Made by a program: the position numbers and the translations under genes. A stretch of 64,000 nucleotides of DNA from Herbiconiux moechotypicola (GTDB lineage Bacteria > Actinomycetota > Actinomycetes > Actinomycetales > Microbacteriaceae), in NCBI RefSeq assembly GCF_024979255.1, contig NZ_JANLCN010000006.1:239931-303930 (forward strand), written 5' to 3'. The notes under the pieces were generated by a model. The model worked only from the letters and a program-made list of their open reading frames with translations. It did no database searches and was not told the DNA's origin. Positions 48,100-56,322 of the stretch are shown here, one piece after another (position 1 is the stretch's first letter; each line of letters begins with the position of its first letter).

Positions 48100-48118
48100 G
48101 ATCCCGCGGAGGCCGCAC

Positions 48119-49339
48119 GTGACTGCAAACCAGAACTACCTCGCCGTGATCAAGGTCGTCGGCATCGGCGGCGGCGGTGTGAACGCCGTCAACCGCATGA
48201 TCGAGCTCGGCCTCCGCGGAGTCGAGTTCATCGCGATCAACACCGACGCCCAGGCCCTGCTCATGAGCGACGCCGACGTCAAGCTCGACGTGGGCCGCGA
48301 GATCACCCGGGGCCTCGGCGCCGGCGCCGACCCCGAGGTGGGCCGTCGTGCCGCCGAAGACCACGCCGAAGAGATCGAGGAGGCCCTCGCCGGGGCCGAC
48401 ATGGTGTTCGTGACGGCGGGCGAGGGCGGCGGAACCGGCACGGGCGGTGCTCCGGTCGTGGCGCGCATCGCGAAGTCGATCGGAGCGCTCACCATCGGTG
48501 TCGTCACGAAGCCCTTCGGCTTCGAGGGCAAGCGCCGGGCGGCCCAGGCCGAAGACGGTGTCTCCACGCTCAAGAACGAGGTCGACACCCTCATCGTCGT
48601 GCCCAACGACCGCCTGCTCGAGATCAGTGACCGCGGCATCAGCATGCTCGAGGCCTTCTCGACCGCAGACCAGGTGCTGCTCGCCGGCGTGCAGGGCATC
48701 ACCGACCTCATCACCACCCCCGGCCTCATCAACCTCGACTTCGCCGACGTGAAGTCGGTCATGCAGGGCGCGGGTTCGGCGCTCATGGGAATCGGCTCGA
48801 GCCGGGGTGCCGACCGTGCCATCAAGGCGGCCGAGCTGGCGGTCGCGAGCCCGCTGCTCGAGGCCTCGATCGACGGCGCGCACGGTGTGCTGCTCTCGAT
48901 CCAGGGCGGCTCGAACCTCGGCATCTTCGAGATCAACGACGCCGCGAAGCTGGTTCAGGATGCGGTCCACCCCGAGGCGAACATCATCTTCGGTGCCGTG
49001 ATCGACGACACCCTCGGCGACGAGGTGCGCGTGACGGTGATCGCCGCCGGCTTCGACGGCGGCGAGCCGAACCCGGTCGCGGCGCCGGCGGAGTCGCGCC
49101 GGGGCAGCTTCGTGGGCGCCTCCGAGGAGTCGGACCCCTACGGCCGTCACGGCTCGGCCACGGCGACCCTCCGCCGCGACCACCGCGCGGAGCGTCAGCA
49201 GGAGGAGTCGCAGGACAGCCCCGCCACGGCCTCGTGGTCGACCCCGGCGGCCGACCTCGGGCTCACCGGCGCGGTCGCGCTCGACCCCGCCTCCGACGAC
49301 GACGACTCCGACCTCGACGTGCCCGACTTCCTCAAGTGA
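48119..49339 (+). CDS. ftsZ: Cell division GTPase FtsZ
   Basis: The protein is about 406 residues. GTG 48119 has gcggagg at correct spacing; an ATG at 48095 lacks this. It contains [19 protein letters not shown], the tubulin signature [13 protein letters not shown], the T7 loop [11 protein letters not shown], and an acidic linker. The C-terminal tail is DVPDFLK, which binds SepF and FtsW. It polymerises into the Z ring that guides septation. The preceding gap carries its own regulatory repeats. Confidence 0.98.
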   Translation: MTANQNYLAVIKVVGIGGGGVNAVNRMIELGLRGVEFIAINTDAQALLMSDADVKLDVGREITRGLGAGADPEVGRRAAEDHAEEIEEALAGADMVFVTAGEGGGTGTGGAPVVARIAKSIGALTIGVVTKPFGFEGKRRAAQAEDGVSTLKNEVDTLIVVPNDRLLEISDRGISMLEAFSTADQVLLAGVQGITDLITTPGLINLDFADVKSVMQGAGSALMGIGSSRGADRAIKAAELAVASPLLEASIDGAHGVLLSIQGGSNLGIFEINDAAKLVQDAVHPEANIIFGAVIDDTLGDEVRVTVIAAGFDGGEPNPVAAPAESRRGSFVGASEESDPYGRHGSATATLRRDHRAERQQEESQDSPATASWSTPAADLGLTGAVALDPASDDDDSDLDVPDFLK

Positions 49340-49387
49340 CCGCCCGGGTCTCCACCGTGGATGCCGGCGCTGCGAGATCGTGGCGGC

Positions 49388-50089
49388 ATGGTCGAGCCTG
49401 AGGGCACACTGGCCGACCGGTTGGCGGCCATGCGGGCCGGGATCGCGGACGCCGCACGCGCATCCGGCCGTGAGCCCGAGGAGCTCACCCTCATCGCGGT
49501 AACGAAGTTCCACCCCGCCTCGCTCGTGCGCGCGCTCCACGCGCTCGGCGTGCGTGATTTCGGGGAGAACCGGCACCAGGAGGCCAGGGAGAAGGCGGCC
49601 GAGCTCGCCGATCTCGATGGCGTGCACTGGCATTTCGTCGGCCAGCTGCAGTCGAAGAAGGCGCGACAGGTGCGCGAGTACGCCAGCGTGGTGCACTCGA
49701 TCGACCGTGAGGCTCTCGTGACCGCACTCGCCCGGCCCGCAGACGGCGAGGCGACGCTGGACGCGTTCCTGCAGGTGAACCTCACCGACGACCCCGCTCG
49801 CGGTGGCGCCCGGCCCGACGACGCGCCGCGACTGGCCGAACTGATCGCCACCGAGGCCGCCACGGGGCTCCGCCTGCGCGGGGTGATGGCCGTCGCACCG
49901 CTCGGGGAGGAACCGCGGCGTGCGTTCGCGCGATTGAAGGCGATCAGCGAGCAGGTCGCCATCGTGGTGCCCACGGCCACCGAGATCTCGGCCGGCATGT
50001 CCCACGACTTCCGCGAGGCGATCGCCGAGGGCGCGACGCACCTCCGCATCGGCACGGCCATCACGGGGCCCCGGCCGTCGCAGGAATAG
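49388..50089 (+). CDS. YggS/PLPBP-type pyridoxal phosphate-binding protein
   Basis: The protein is about 233 residues. It has LTLIAVTKFHP (PLP-binding Lys), FGENRHQEAREKA, HWHFVGQLQSKKAR and RLRGVMAVAP, the alanine-racemase-like barrel without a second domain. These proteins hold or distribute PLP and influence amino-acid balance; no enzyme activity is established. It sits between ftsZ and sepF as in most actinobacteria and firmicutes. ATG 49388 is chosen since the family starts near here; ATG 49361 is possible. The 3' end is duplicated downstream. Confidence 0.9.
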   Translation: MVEPEGTLADRLAAMRAGIADAARASGREPEELTLIAVTKFHPASLVRALHALGVRDFGENRHQEAREKAAELADLDGVHWHFVGQLQSKKARQVREYASVVHSIDREALVTALARPADGEATLDAFLQVNLTDDPARGGARPDDAPRLAELIATEAATGLRLRGVMAVAPLGEEPRRAFARLKAISEQVAIVVPTATEISAGMSHDFREAIAEGATHLRIGTAITGPRPSQE

Positions 50090-50108
50090 CTCGCGCGAAT
50101 TGTCGGCG

Positions 50109-50162
50109 ACACACCTCTGCATCGGCACGGCAATCACCGGAAACCGGCCGCAGCGCGATTAA
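50109..50162 (+). repeat. Diverged copy of the yggS-type gene 3' end
   Basis: Translating from 50112 gives HLCIGTAITGNRPQRD and a stop, against HLRIGTAITGPRPSQE and a stop at the true gene end, a 73-bp period. An in-frame TTG at 50100 is the only candidate start and has no ribosome site. It is probably a non-translated duplication remnant in the 114-bp gap before sepF. Confidence 0.65.
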
Positions 50163-50203
50163 TCTTCTGAGCAGGAAGAACGCAACTGCAACCGGAGGTT
50201 CTG

Positions 50204-50710
50204 ATGGCCAACCCGCTCCGCAAGACCATGGTGTACCTGGGGCTCGCCGACGAAGAGCTCGAGTACGAGACGCCCGCCACCCAGGCCCAGGCGACCACGC
50301 CGGTCGCCCCGGTGCCACATCCGCAGTCCTCCGCGCCCGCCGCGCAGGCGCACACCGGTAACCGCGCCCCGGTGACCCCCCTCCGCAAGCCCGTGCAGCA
50401 CACTCCGAAGAATGTGGCCCCCGCTGAGATGAACGAGATCCTCACCGTCCACCCCAAGCAGTACAAAGACGCTCAGCTGATCGCCGAGAACTTCCGCGAG
50501 GGCATCCCGGTCATCATCAACCTGTCGCAGATGACGGATGCCGACGCGCGCCGCCTCATCGACTTCGCGGGCGGGCTCTCGCAGGGCCTCTACGGCAAGA
50601 TCGAGCGTGTGACGAGCAAGGTCTTCCTGCTCTCGCCCTCGCATGTCTCGGTGTCGGGCGACGCCTCCGGCGACTCCCGTGCGGAGTCGTCGTTCTTCGT
50701 GCAGTCATAA
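50204..50710 (+). CDS. sepF: Z-ring anchoring protein SepF
   Basis: The protein is 168 residues. ATG 50204 follows the strong site ccggagg. An amphipathic N-terminal helix ([16 protein letters not shown]), which binds the membrane, is followed by a Pro/Ala/Gln-rich linker and the SepF domain ([50 protein letters not shown]). SepF tethers FtsZ to the membrane in actinobacteria that lack FtsA; no ftsA is present in this cluster, in agreement. Confidence 0.95.
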   Translation: MANPLRKTMVYLGLADEELEYETPATQAQATTPVAPVPHPQSSAPAAQAHTGNRAPVTPLRKPVQHTPKNVAPAEMNEILTVHPKQYKDAQLIAENFREGIPVIINLSQMTDADARRLIDFAGGLSQGLYGKIERVTSKVFLLSPSHVSVSGDASGDSRAESSFFVQS

Positions 50711-50717
50711 TTACGGG

Positions 50718-51023
50718 GTGGGTTCCCTCGTCTCGATCGTCGCGACCGTCGTCTATTTCGCGCTGCTGCTGTACTTCTTCCTGATGTGGGGACGCTTCGT
50801 CCTCGACCTCGTGCGCACGGTGCGCCGCGACTGGCGGCCGACGGGCGCGCTGCTCGTGCTGGCCGAGGTGACCTACACGGTCACCGACCCGCCCATCCGC
50901 TTCTTCCGCCGCATCATCCCGCCGCTCCGGCTCGGTGCGGTGGCGCTCGACTTCGGGTGGAGCATCGTCATGCTGATCGTTATCATCGCCATGTCGGTCG
51001 CCGGGTTCTTCCGCGCGGTCTAG
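50718..51023 (+). CDS. YggT-family membrane protein
   Basis: A small membrane protein of about 101 residues. GTG 50718 is just 7 bp after the sepF stop. Two hydrophobic segments (VATVVYFALLLYFFLMWG and VMLIVIIAMSVAGFF) flank the conserved TDPPIRFFRRIIPP. YggT proteins are small membrane proteins linked with osmotic tolerance and division gene clusters; the mechanism is not known. The last codons (FFRAV plus stop) are followed by an 18-bp-period repeat of ttcttccgcgcgg. Confidence 0.88.
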   Translation: MGSLVSIVATVVYFALLLYFFLMWGRFVLDLVRTVRRDWRPTGALLVLAEVTYTVTDPPIRFFRRIIPPLRLGAVALDFGWSIVMLIVIIAMSVAGFFRAV

Positions 51024-51038
51024 TTCTTCCGCGCGGCC
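51006..51038 (+). repeat. 18-bp tandem repeat across the yggT stop codon
   Basis: ttcttccgcgcggtc at 51006-51020 recurs as ttcttccgcgcggcc at 51024-51038, separated by the stop codon tag. It is a short junction duplication. Confidence 0.8.
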
Positions 51039-51161
51039 TCGGCCGCAGCCTCCCGACGGCGCAATCACGCGTCACAGTCCTGTGCTCAAGAGGGTCAGGC
51101 TGTATCCTGGGAGCTACGGCTTCTGGTGAGTCGCCCCGTTCACGGGACGTTCGCCGGGATT

Positions 51162-51179
51162 GTTGCTACGGTTAGCAAC
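51162..51179 (+). promoter_or_regulatory. Perfect inverted repeat upstream of wag31
   Basis: gttgcta/tagcaac with a 4-bp centre lies about 40 bp before the wag31 ATG, in the 195-bp yggT-wag31 gap. It is a candidate operator, or a hairpin in the leader. A -10-like TATCCT is seen further up at 51103-51108. Otherwise the gap shows no gene. Confidence 0.5.
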
Positions 51180-51218
51180 GCGTTATCACTGTCGTCGAAG
51201 TACAAAAGGTGGAAAACC

Positions 51219-51839
51219 ATGGCGTTGACTCCGGAAGATGTCGTCAACAAGAGATTCTCTCAGACCAAGTTCCGTGAAGGGTACGACCAGGACGAGGTCG
51301 ACGACTTCCTCGACGAGGTCGTCGTCGAGCTGCGCCGCCTCACCCAGGAGAACGAGGAGCTGAAGGCCCGCCTCGAGGGTGCTCCCGCGGCCGCTCCGGC
51401 CCCCGCTCCCGTGGCCGTCGTCGAAGAGGTCGTCGAGGAGCCCACGCCGGCTCCCGCGCCCGCACCGGTGGCCGCCCCCGTCGCCGAGGTCGACGACGAG
51501 TCGGTCTCCACCACGAACCTGCTGCAGCTGGCCCGCCGTCTCCACGACGAGCACGTCAAGGAGGGTGCCGACAAGCGCGACGCCCTCATCGCCGAGGGTC
51601 ACGCCACCGCGGCCCGCATCGTGGCCGAGGCCGAGACCAAGCAGCGCAACGAGCTGGCCCGTCTCAACCAGGAGAAGGCCGGCATCGAGCACCGCATCGA
51701 CGAGCTGCGCACCTTCGAGAAGGACTACCGTGCCGGTCTCAAGAGCTACATCGAGGAGCAGCTCGGCGAGCTGACCTCCTCGAGCGTCGACGCCGAGAAG
51801 GCGCCGTCGTCGCCGAGCTTCAGCGGCTTTGGCGGATAG
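51219..51839 (+). CDS. wag31: Polar growth protein Wag31/DivIVA
   Basis: The protein is 206 residues. ATG 51219 follows aggtgg. The N-terminal DivIVA domain (LTPEDVVNKRFSQTKFREGY, DQDEVDDFLDEVVVELRRL) senses curved membrane. An Ala/Pro/Val-rich linker comes next, then a long coiled coil (about 110-185) and a Ser/Phe-rich end. It marks cell poles and recruits wall synthesis for tip growth; in mycobacteria it is phosphorylated by PASTA kinases. Its 3' end overlaps lspA by 11 bp. Confidence 0.95.
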   Translation: MALTPEDVVNKRFSQTKFREGYDQDEVDDFLDEVVVELRRLTQENEELKARLEGAPAAAPAPAPVAVVEEVVEEPTPAPAPAPVAAPVAEVDDESVSTTNLLQLARRLHDEHVKEGADKRDALIAEGHATAARIVAEAETKQRNELARLNQEKAGIEHRIDELRTFEKDYRAGLKSYIEEQLGELTSSSVDAEKAPSSPSFSGFGG

Positions 51840-52449
51840 CACCCCGGCGGAGAACCCCTCGGAAGAGACGAATCCCGCGCTCGGGTCCGGCACCAGCCGG
51901 GCCCGGCCGCGGGTTCTCGTCGTGCTGATCGCCGTCGCGCTGGCCTCGGTCGCGATCGATCAGATCTCGAAGTTCCTCGTCGTGCAGAACCTCGAACTGG
52001 GCGAGGTCGTCCCCGTGCTGGGCGACCTGCTCCAGTTCCATTTCGTGAAGAACCCGGGTGCCGCCTTCTCGATCGGCAACGCCTACACCTGGATCTTCGC
52101 GATCCTCGCCAGTGCGGTGACGGTGGTCATCATCTGGTTCTCGCGCCGCATCCGGTCGTTCGCCTGGGCCTGGGTGTTCGGTCTGCTGCTCGGCGGCACC
52201 GTCGGAAACCTTGCCGACCGGCTGTTCCGCGAGCCGGGCTTCGGTGTGGGGCACGTGATCGACTTCCTCACCATCCCGCTGCTGCCCGCCATCTTCAACC
52301 TCGCCGACGTGTCCATCACCGCGGCGATGGTGCTGTTCCTCATCCTCACCATCCGGGGCATCGGCCTGGACGGCACGAAGGCGGTACCGGCGAAGAAGGC
52401 CGACGGCGCCGACAACGCCGACGCCGCCGTCGCGCGCGACGAGAACTGA
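51829..52449 (+). CDS. lspA: Lipoprotein signal peptidase II
   Basis: This 206-residue membrane protease starts at TTG 51829, overlapping wag31; no ATG or GTG lies nearby before the first span. It shows [33 protein letters not shown] and [12 protein letters not shown]; the Asp in the last two form the catalytic pair. It cleaves lipoprotein signal peptides at the lipobox after lipidation, which would include the amine oxidase and sugar-binding lipoproteins in this window. The C-terminal Ala/Asp-rich tail is cytoplasmic. Confidence 0.94.
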   Translation: MADSTPAENPSEETNPALGSGTSRARPRVLVVLIAVALASVAIDQISKFLVVQNLELGEVVPVLGDLLQFHFVKNPGAAFSIGNAYTWIFAILASAVTVVIIWFSRRIRSFAWAWVFGLLLGGTVGNLADRLFREPGFGVGHVIDFLTIPLLPAIFNLADVSITAAMVLFLILTIRGIGLDGTKAVPAKKADGADNADAAVARDEN

Positions 52450-52463
52450 CGGTCGGTCGCCTC

Positions 52464-53384
52464 ATGGAATCGCGGACCCTCCCGGTGCCCGACGGACTCG
52501 ACGGAACCCGCGTCGACGCCGGCATCGCCAAGCTGCTCGGCTTCTCGCGCACCTTCGCGGCCGAGGTGGTCGACGCCGGCGGAGTGAGCCTCGACGGCCG
52601 GGTGGTCGGAAAGTCGGATCGCCTGCGCCGTGACGGCTGGCTCTCGGTGGAGTGGTCGCCGCGCGAGGAGCCGCGGATCGTGCCGGTGATCGTTCCCGAG
52701 CTCGGGATCGTCTACGACGACGACAGCATCGTGGTGGTCGACAAGCCCGTGGGGGTTGCCGCGCATCCGTCGGTCGGGTGGGAAGGACCCACGGTGCTCG
52801 GCGCCCTCGCCGGCGCCGGGTTCCGCATCGCCACGAGCGGAGCGGCGGAGCGCGCGGGCATCGTGCACCGGCTCGACGCGGGCACCAGCGGTCTGATGGT
52901 CGTGGCGAAGACCGAGAGCGCGTACACCTGGCTGAAGCGGGCCTTCCACGACCGCGAGGTGAACAAGATCTACCATGCCCTCGTGCAAGGGCACCCCGAT
53001 CCGTTCTCGGGCACGATCGACGCGCCCATCGGCCGTCACCCGAAGTCGGACTGGAAGTTCGCGGTGACCGCGGCCGGCAAGCCGTCGGTCACGCACTACG
53101 AGACGCTCGAGGCTTTCCGGGCCGCCACGCTGCTCGAGATCCACCTCGAGACGGGGCGCACCCACCAGATCCGGGTGCACATGTCGGCCCAGAAGCACCC
53201 GTGCTGCGGCGACACGCTCTACGGAGCCGATCCGGTGCTCTCGGCACGGCTCGGGCTGACCCGCCAGTGGCTGCACGCGATGCGGCTGGGTTTCATCCAC
53301 CCCGAGACGCGGGAGTACGTGGAGTTCACCAGCCACTACCCCGACGACCTGCAGCACGCCCTCGACGTGGTGCGCGAGGGATGA
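52464..53384 (+). CDS. RluA-family pseudouridine synthase (RluD-like)
   Basis: This 306-residue enzyme has an N-terminal S4 RNA-binding domain ([20 protein letters not shown]) and a catalytic domain with [19 protein letters not shown] (catalytic Asp in HRLD), [12 protein letters not shown] and [10 protein letters not shown]. It isomerises uridine to pseudouridine in 23S rRNA. It follows lspA by 14 bp, an association common across bacteria. It ends the + strand dcw run and converges on GH43 12 bp away. Confidence 0.93.
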   Translation: MESRTLPVPDGLDGTRVDAGIAKLLGFSRTFAAEVVDAGGVSLDGRVVGKSDRLRRDGWLSVEWSPREEPRIVPVIVPELGIVYDDDSIVVVDKPVGVAAHPSVGWEGPTVLGALAGAGFRIATSGAAERAGIVHRLDAGTSGLMVVAKTESAYTWLKRAFHDREVNKIYHALVQGHPDPFSGTIDAPIGRHPKSDWKFAVTAAGKPSVTHYETLEAFRAATLLEIHLETGRTHQIRVHMSAQKHPCCGDTLYGADPVLSARLGLTRQWLHAMRLGFIHPETREYVEFTSHYPDDLQHALDVVREG

Positions 53385-53396
53385 TGCGGGAGGCGA

Positions 53397-55028
53397 TCAG
53401 CCCTCCTCTGCCCTCACGAGCAGCGTGACCCGCTCCACCTCGATCGACTCGTCGGCCCGGCCGACGGCGAACGGCCCGATCCAGGCGCCCACGAACCCGC
53501 TCGCCTGATCGGGCACGAGGGCGGTGAGATCGGCCTCCGCGACGGTGACGCCGTCCACCAGCGCCGCTGCCCGACGGTGACGGATGCGCAGCTCCAGCAC
53601 CGTGAGCGGGTCGTCCACGGTCGTGGCCTCGGCGAGGGCGGTGCGGATGCCGTCGGCGACCAGCGAGCAGATGGCGGTGCCGTGCGAGTCGACCGCCAGC
53701 TCGAGGTGGGCCCGCTCGCTCGTGCGCAGCAGCAGCCCGCCGCGGAGTGCTCCGCCCTCGGTCGGCCGTGACGGAGAACCTAGTCCGGATTCCGGCCCGG
53801 CTCCCGACACCGGACTCCGCAGGGTGACGCTCGCGTCGACCGCTGCGTGGGGAAGGCGCCTCCCCAGGAACGACTGCGGTCCGAGCGAGGCAGGCTCGGC
53901 GCCCCCGGACAGGAGCAGCGGCGTCCCGGGCGACCCCGGCGTCGCGAACTCCGAGGGATGCCGGCCCACTCCGTTCCAGGCGAGGTCGAGCTCGGACGCG
54001 TCGAATCCGTCGTCGAAGACGGTCGGTGCCGGAGCCTGGTCGGGCACACCGTCGGCCTCCATCACGGCGCGCACCCGGGCCTCGCCGGGGGCGAACACGG
54101 GCCGGCCGTCCTCCCACTCCACCGGCACGAGGTGGGTCTGGCGGCCCAGGAGTCCGTCCTCGCCGTCGACCGGGGTGGTGGCCAGCACGGTGGCCCAGGT
54201 GCGCCCGGCGGTGTCGTCGACGAGATCGGCGTGCCCGACCGCGGCGATGGGGGCCAGGCCGCCGAGATCGCGATGGGTGAGCCTGGGGTTGCCGGGGTCG
54301 CCGCGATACGGGCCGGTGATCTCGTCGGCGTACGCCACGCACACCGCGTGCTCGCGGGCCGTGCCGCCCTCGGCGGCCACGAGCATCCAGCCGCCCCCGG
54401 GCCGGGCCAGGATGTGCGGGCCCTCCGCCCAGACGGCGCCGGCCAGGGCGCCCTGCCAGATGACGGTCGGCGCTCCGAGCGCCTGGAACGAAGCGGGATC
54501 GAGCTCGACGACCCACACGTTCGTCTGACCCGGCCACTCCGCGGGCGACGCCGGCTCGGTGCCGCACAACCAGAGCGAGTCGCCGTCGATGGTGAGCGAG
54601 GGATCGAACCCGCCGACCCCGTCGATCCAGACCGGGTCGGACCACGGGCCACGCGCATCCGTCGCGGTGACCGCGAAATGGCCGGTGCGACCGTGCCAGG
54701 TGGTCTCATGCCCCGTGGCGCCGCCGGCGGGCGGGGCCGTCGGATCGGGACCCACCACGGTGCACACGACGAGGAAGCGCTGGCCGTCGTGGCGGATGGT
54801 GGGCGCGTACAGTCCCCGAGAACCGGCGAGCGCGGAGAGGTCGAGCTGATCGGACCGGTCGATGGCGTGGCCGAGAGGCTCCCAGTCGACGAGGTTCGTG
54901 GAACGGTGCACCGGCAGGCCGGGGAGGTACTCGAAGGTCGAGGTGACGAGGAAGAACTCGTCGCCGACACGGCAGAGGCTCGGGTCGGGGTGGCAGCCCG
55001 TCAGGACGGGATTGCGGTAGCGGCCCAT
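53397..55028 (-). CDS. GH43 glycoside hydrolase (beta-xylosidase/arabinofuranosidase type)
   Basis: The protein is 543 residues. ATG 55028 has gaggag at good spacing. The five-bladed propeller carries the catalytic set: Asp15 in HPDPS (base), Asp142 in GGFDPSL (pKa modulator) and Glu202 in WAEGPH (acid). The C-terminal half is a beta-sandwich as in two-domain beta-xylosidases. No signal peptide is present, so it acts in the cytoplasm on imported oligosaccharides. It is probably cotranscribed with the LacI repressor upstream and serves the same pathway as the ABC importer and GH3 enzyme. Xylose versus arabinose specificity is not readable. Confidence 0.92.
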   Translation of the reverse strand: MGRYRNPVLTGCHPDPSLCRVGDEFFLVTSTFEYLPGLPVHRSTNLVDWEPLGHAIDRSDQLDLSALAGSRGLYAPTIRHDGQRFLVVCTVVGPDPTAPPAGGATGHETTWHGRTGHFAVTATDARGPWSDPVWIDGVGGFDPSLTIDGDSLWLCGTEPASPAEWPGQTNVWVVELDPASFQALGAPTVIWQGALAGAVWAEGPHILARPGGGWMLVAAEGGTAREHAVCVAYADEITGPYRGDPGNPRLTHRDLGGLAPIAAVGHADLVDDTAGRTWATVLATTPVDGEDGLLGRQTHLVPVEWEDGRPVFAPGEARVRAVMEADGVPDQAPAPTVFDDGFDASELDLAWNGVGRHPSEFATPGSPGTPLLLSGGAEPASLGPQSFLGRRLPHAAVDASVTLRSPVSGAGPESGLGSPSRPTEGGALRGGLLLRTSERAHLELAVDSHGTAICSLVADGIRTALAEATTVDDPLTVLELRIRHRRAAALVDGVTVAEADLTALVPDQASGFVGAWIGPFAVGRADESIEVERVTLLVRAEEG

Positions 55029-55096
55029 GGAACTCCTCGGGGCTCGGTGATGGATGGTAGGTGGCGGGTAATGCGGATTGCCGGGTGGGTGCCGCG

Positions 55097-56101
55097 CTAT
55101 CCGGAGCGCGGCGGGGCCGTCGTGGCACGGCGGACGAGTTTGGTGGGCAGGAGCACGTGCAGCGTGGAGAGGGTGTCGCCCGCCATGAGCGCCGACAGCA
55201 TCGTGGCGGCGGTCTGCCCGATGCTCTGCATCGGCTGGCGCACGGTGGTGAGGGGGAGTCCCGAGCGCGAGGCCTCCGGCACGTCGTCGAAGCCCACGAC
55301 CGAGAGGTCGGTCGGCACCTCGAGTCCGAGCGCGCGCGCCACCTCGATGATGGCGATGGCCGAGAGGTCGTTGGCCGCGAACACGGCGGTGGGAGGGTCG
55401 GGCTGCGTGAGGAGTTCCTGTGCCGCACGGCGGGCGCTGTCGGCATCGTAGAAACCGACGCGCACGAGGGCCGGGTCGTGTCCGAGGCCCGCGGCGGCGA
55501 GGGCGTCGCGGTAGCCGGCGTCGCGGAGCCGAGAGGAGCGGAGGTCGGGCCGGCCGGCGACGAAGCCGATGCGCCGGTGGCCGAGCGAGACGAGGTAGTC
55601 GACGGCCTCGCGCGCGCCGCCGCGGCTGTCGGCCTCGACGGTGGGGAGGTCGGCGCGTCCGGTGTGCGGGTCGACGGCCACCACCGGTACCTCGGCGGCG
55701 GCGTTCACCACCGTGGGGGTGACCATGATCGCGCCGTCGATCAGCGTGCCGCTGAGACGGCTGAGCGATCGGCGCTCCCAACCCTCGCCGTCGCCCTGCC
55801 TCGAGCCGCTGTAGGCGAGCAGGTCGTAGCGCGAGCCGTGGAGGGCGACGCCCACACCCTTGAGGATCTCGGCGCTGAACGGCTCGAAGTCGGCGACCAG
55901 CACCCCGATCACCCCCGTGCGCCTCGCGCGCATGCTGCTCGCGACGAGGCTCGACTCGTAGCCGAGCGCCTCGACCGCCTCGAGCACACGCACCGCGGTG
56001 TCGGGGGAGACGCCGTAGCGGCCGTTCACGGCCTTCGAGACCGTCGCCACCGACACCCCGGCCGCCGCCGCCACGTCGTGGATCGTCGCGCGGGCCATCA
56101 T
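55097..56101 (-). CDS. LacI-family repressor of the sugar island
   Basis: The protein is about 334 residues from ATG 56101, or the next ATG at 56098. The HTH is at the start (TIHDVAAAAGVSVATVSKAV, hinge ALGYESSLVASSMR), followed by a periplasmic-binding-like sugar-sensing domain (GVIGVLVADFEPF, AVFAANDLSAI, VGFDDVPEAS). Members repress sugar genes until an inducer sugar binds. A perfect palindrome lies between it and the binding-protein gene, placing the whole island under its control. Confidence 0.93.
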   Translation of the reverse strand: MMARATIHDVAAAAGVSVATVSKAVNGRYGVSPDTAVRVLEAVEALGYESSLVASSMRARRTGVIGVLVADFEPFSAEILKGVGVALHGSRYDLLAYSGSRQGDGEGWERRSLSRLSGTLIDGAIMVTPTVVNAAAEVPVVAVDPHTGRADLPTVEADSRGGAREAVDYLVSLGHRRIGFVAGRPDLRSSRLRDAGYRDALAAAGLGHDPALVRVGFYDADSARRAAQELLTQPDPPTAVFAANDLSAIAIIEVARALGLEVPTDLSVVGFDDVPEASRSGLPLTTVRQPMQSIGQTAATMLSALMAGDTLSTLHVLLPTKLVRRATTAPPRSG

Positions 56102-56229
56102 GCAGCCCACCCCGGGCCGCGCCCGCGAGCAGCCCGTACCGCGCATCCCGTCGCCCGCGCCATCACGCCGAGCGCTCCGCCGACATCACCGTCGCTGTCA
56201 TGAACGCCGAGTGTAGACCCGTGGAAAAG

Positions 56230-56241
56230 GTTTTCGAAAAC
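56230..56241. promoter_or_regulatory. LacI operator palindrome
   Basis: gttttcgaaaac is a perfect 12-bp palindrome followed at once by a second, overlapping one, aaacgttt (56238-56245). It is centred between the divergent LacI gene and the importer operon, with LacI-type central CG. Confidence 0.75.
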
Positions 56242-56322
56242 GTTTGACGAGTCACCACCCGGTTGCGACACTCGACCCATTCCCACCAGCGCGACTCAAT
56301 GAAGAGAGCAGGTTCACAGCAG

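Noticed and set aside
47972..50137. Minus-strand open frame of about 720 codons opposite ftsZ and the yggS-type gene
   Set aside because: Antisense shadow; the plus-strand genes have clear motifs, ribosome sites and expected order.
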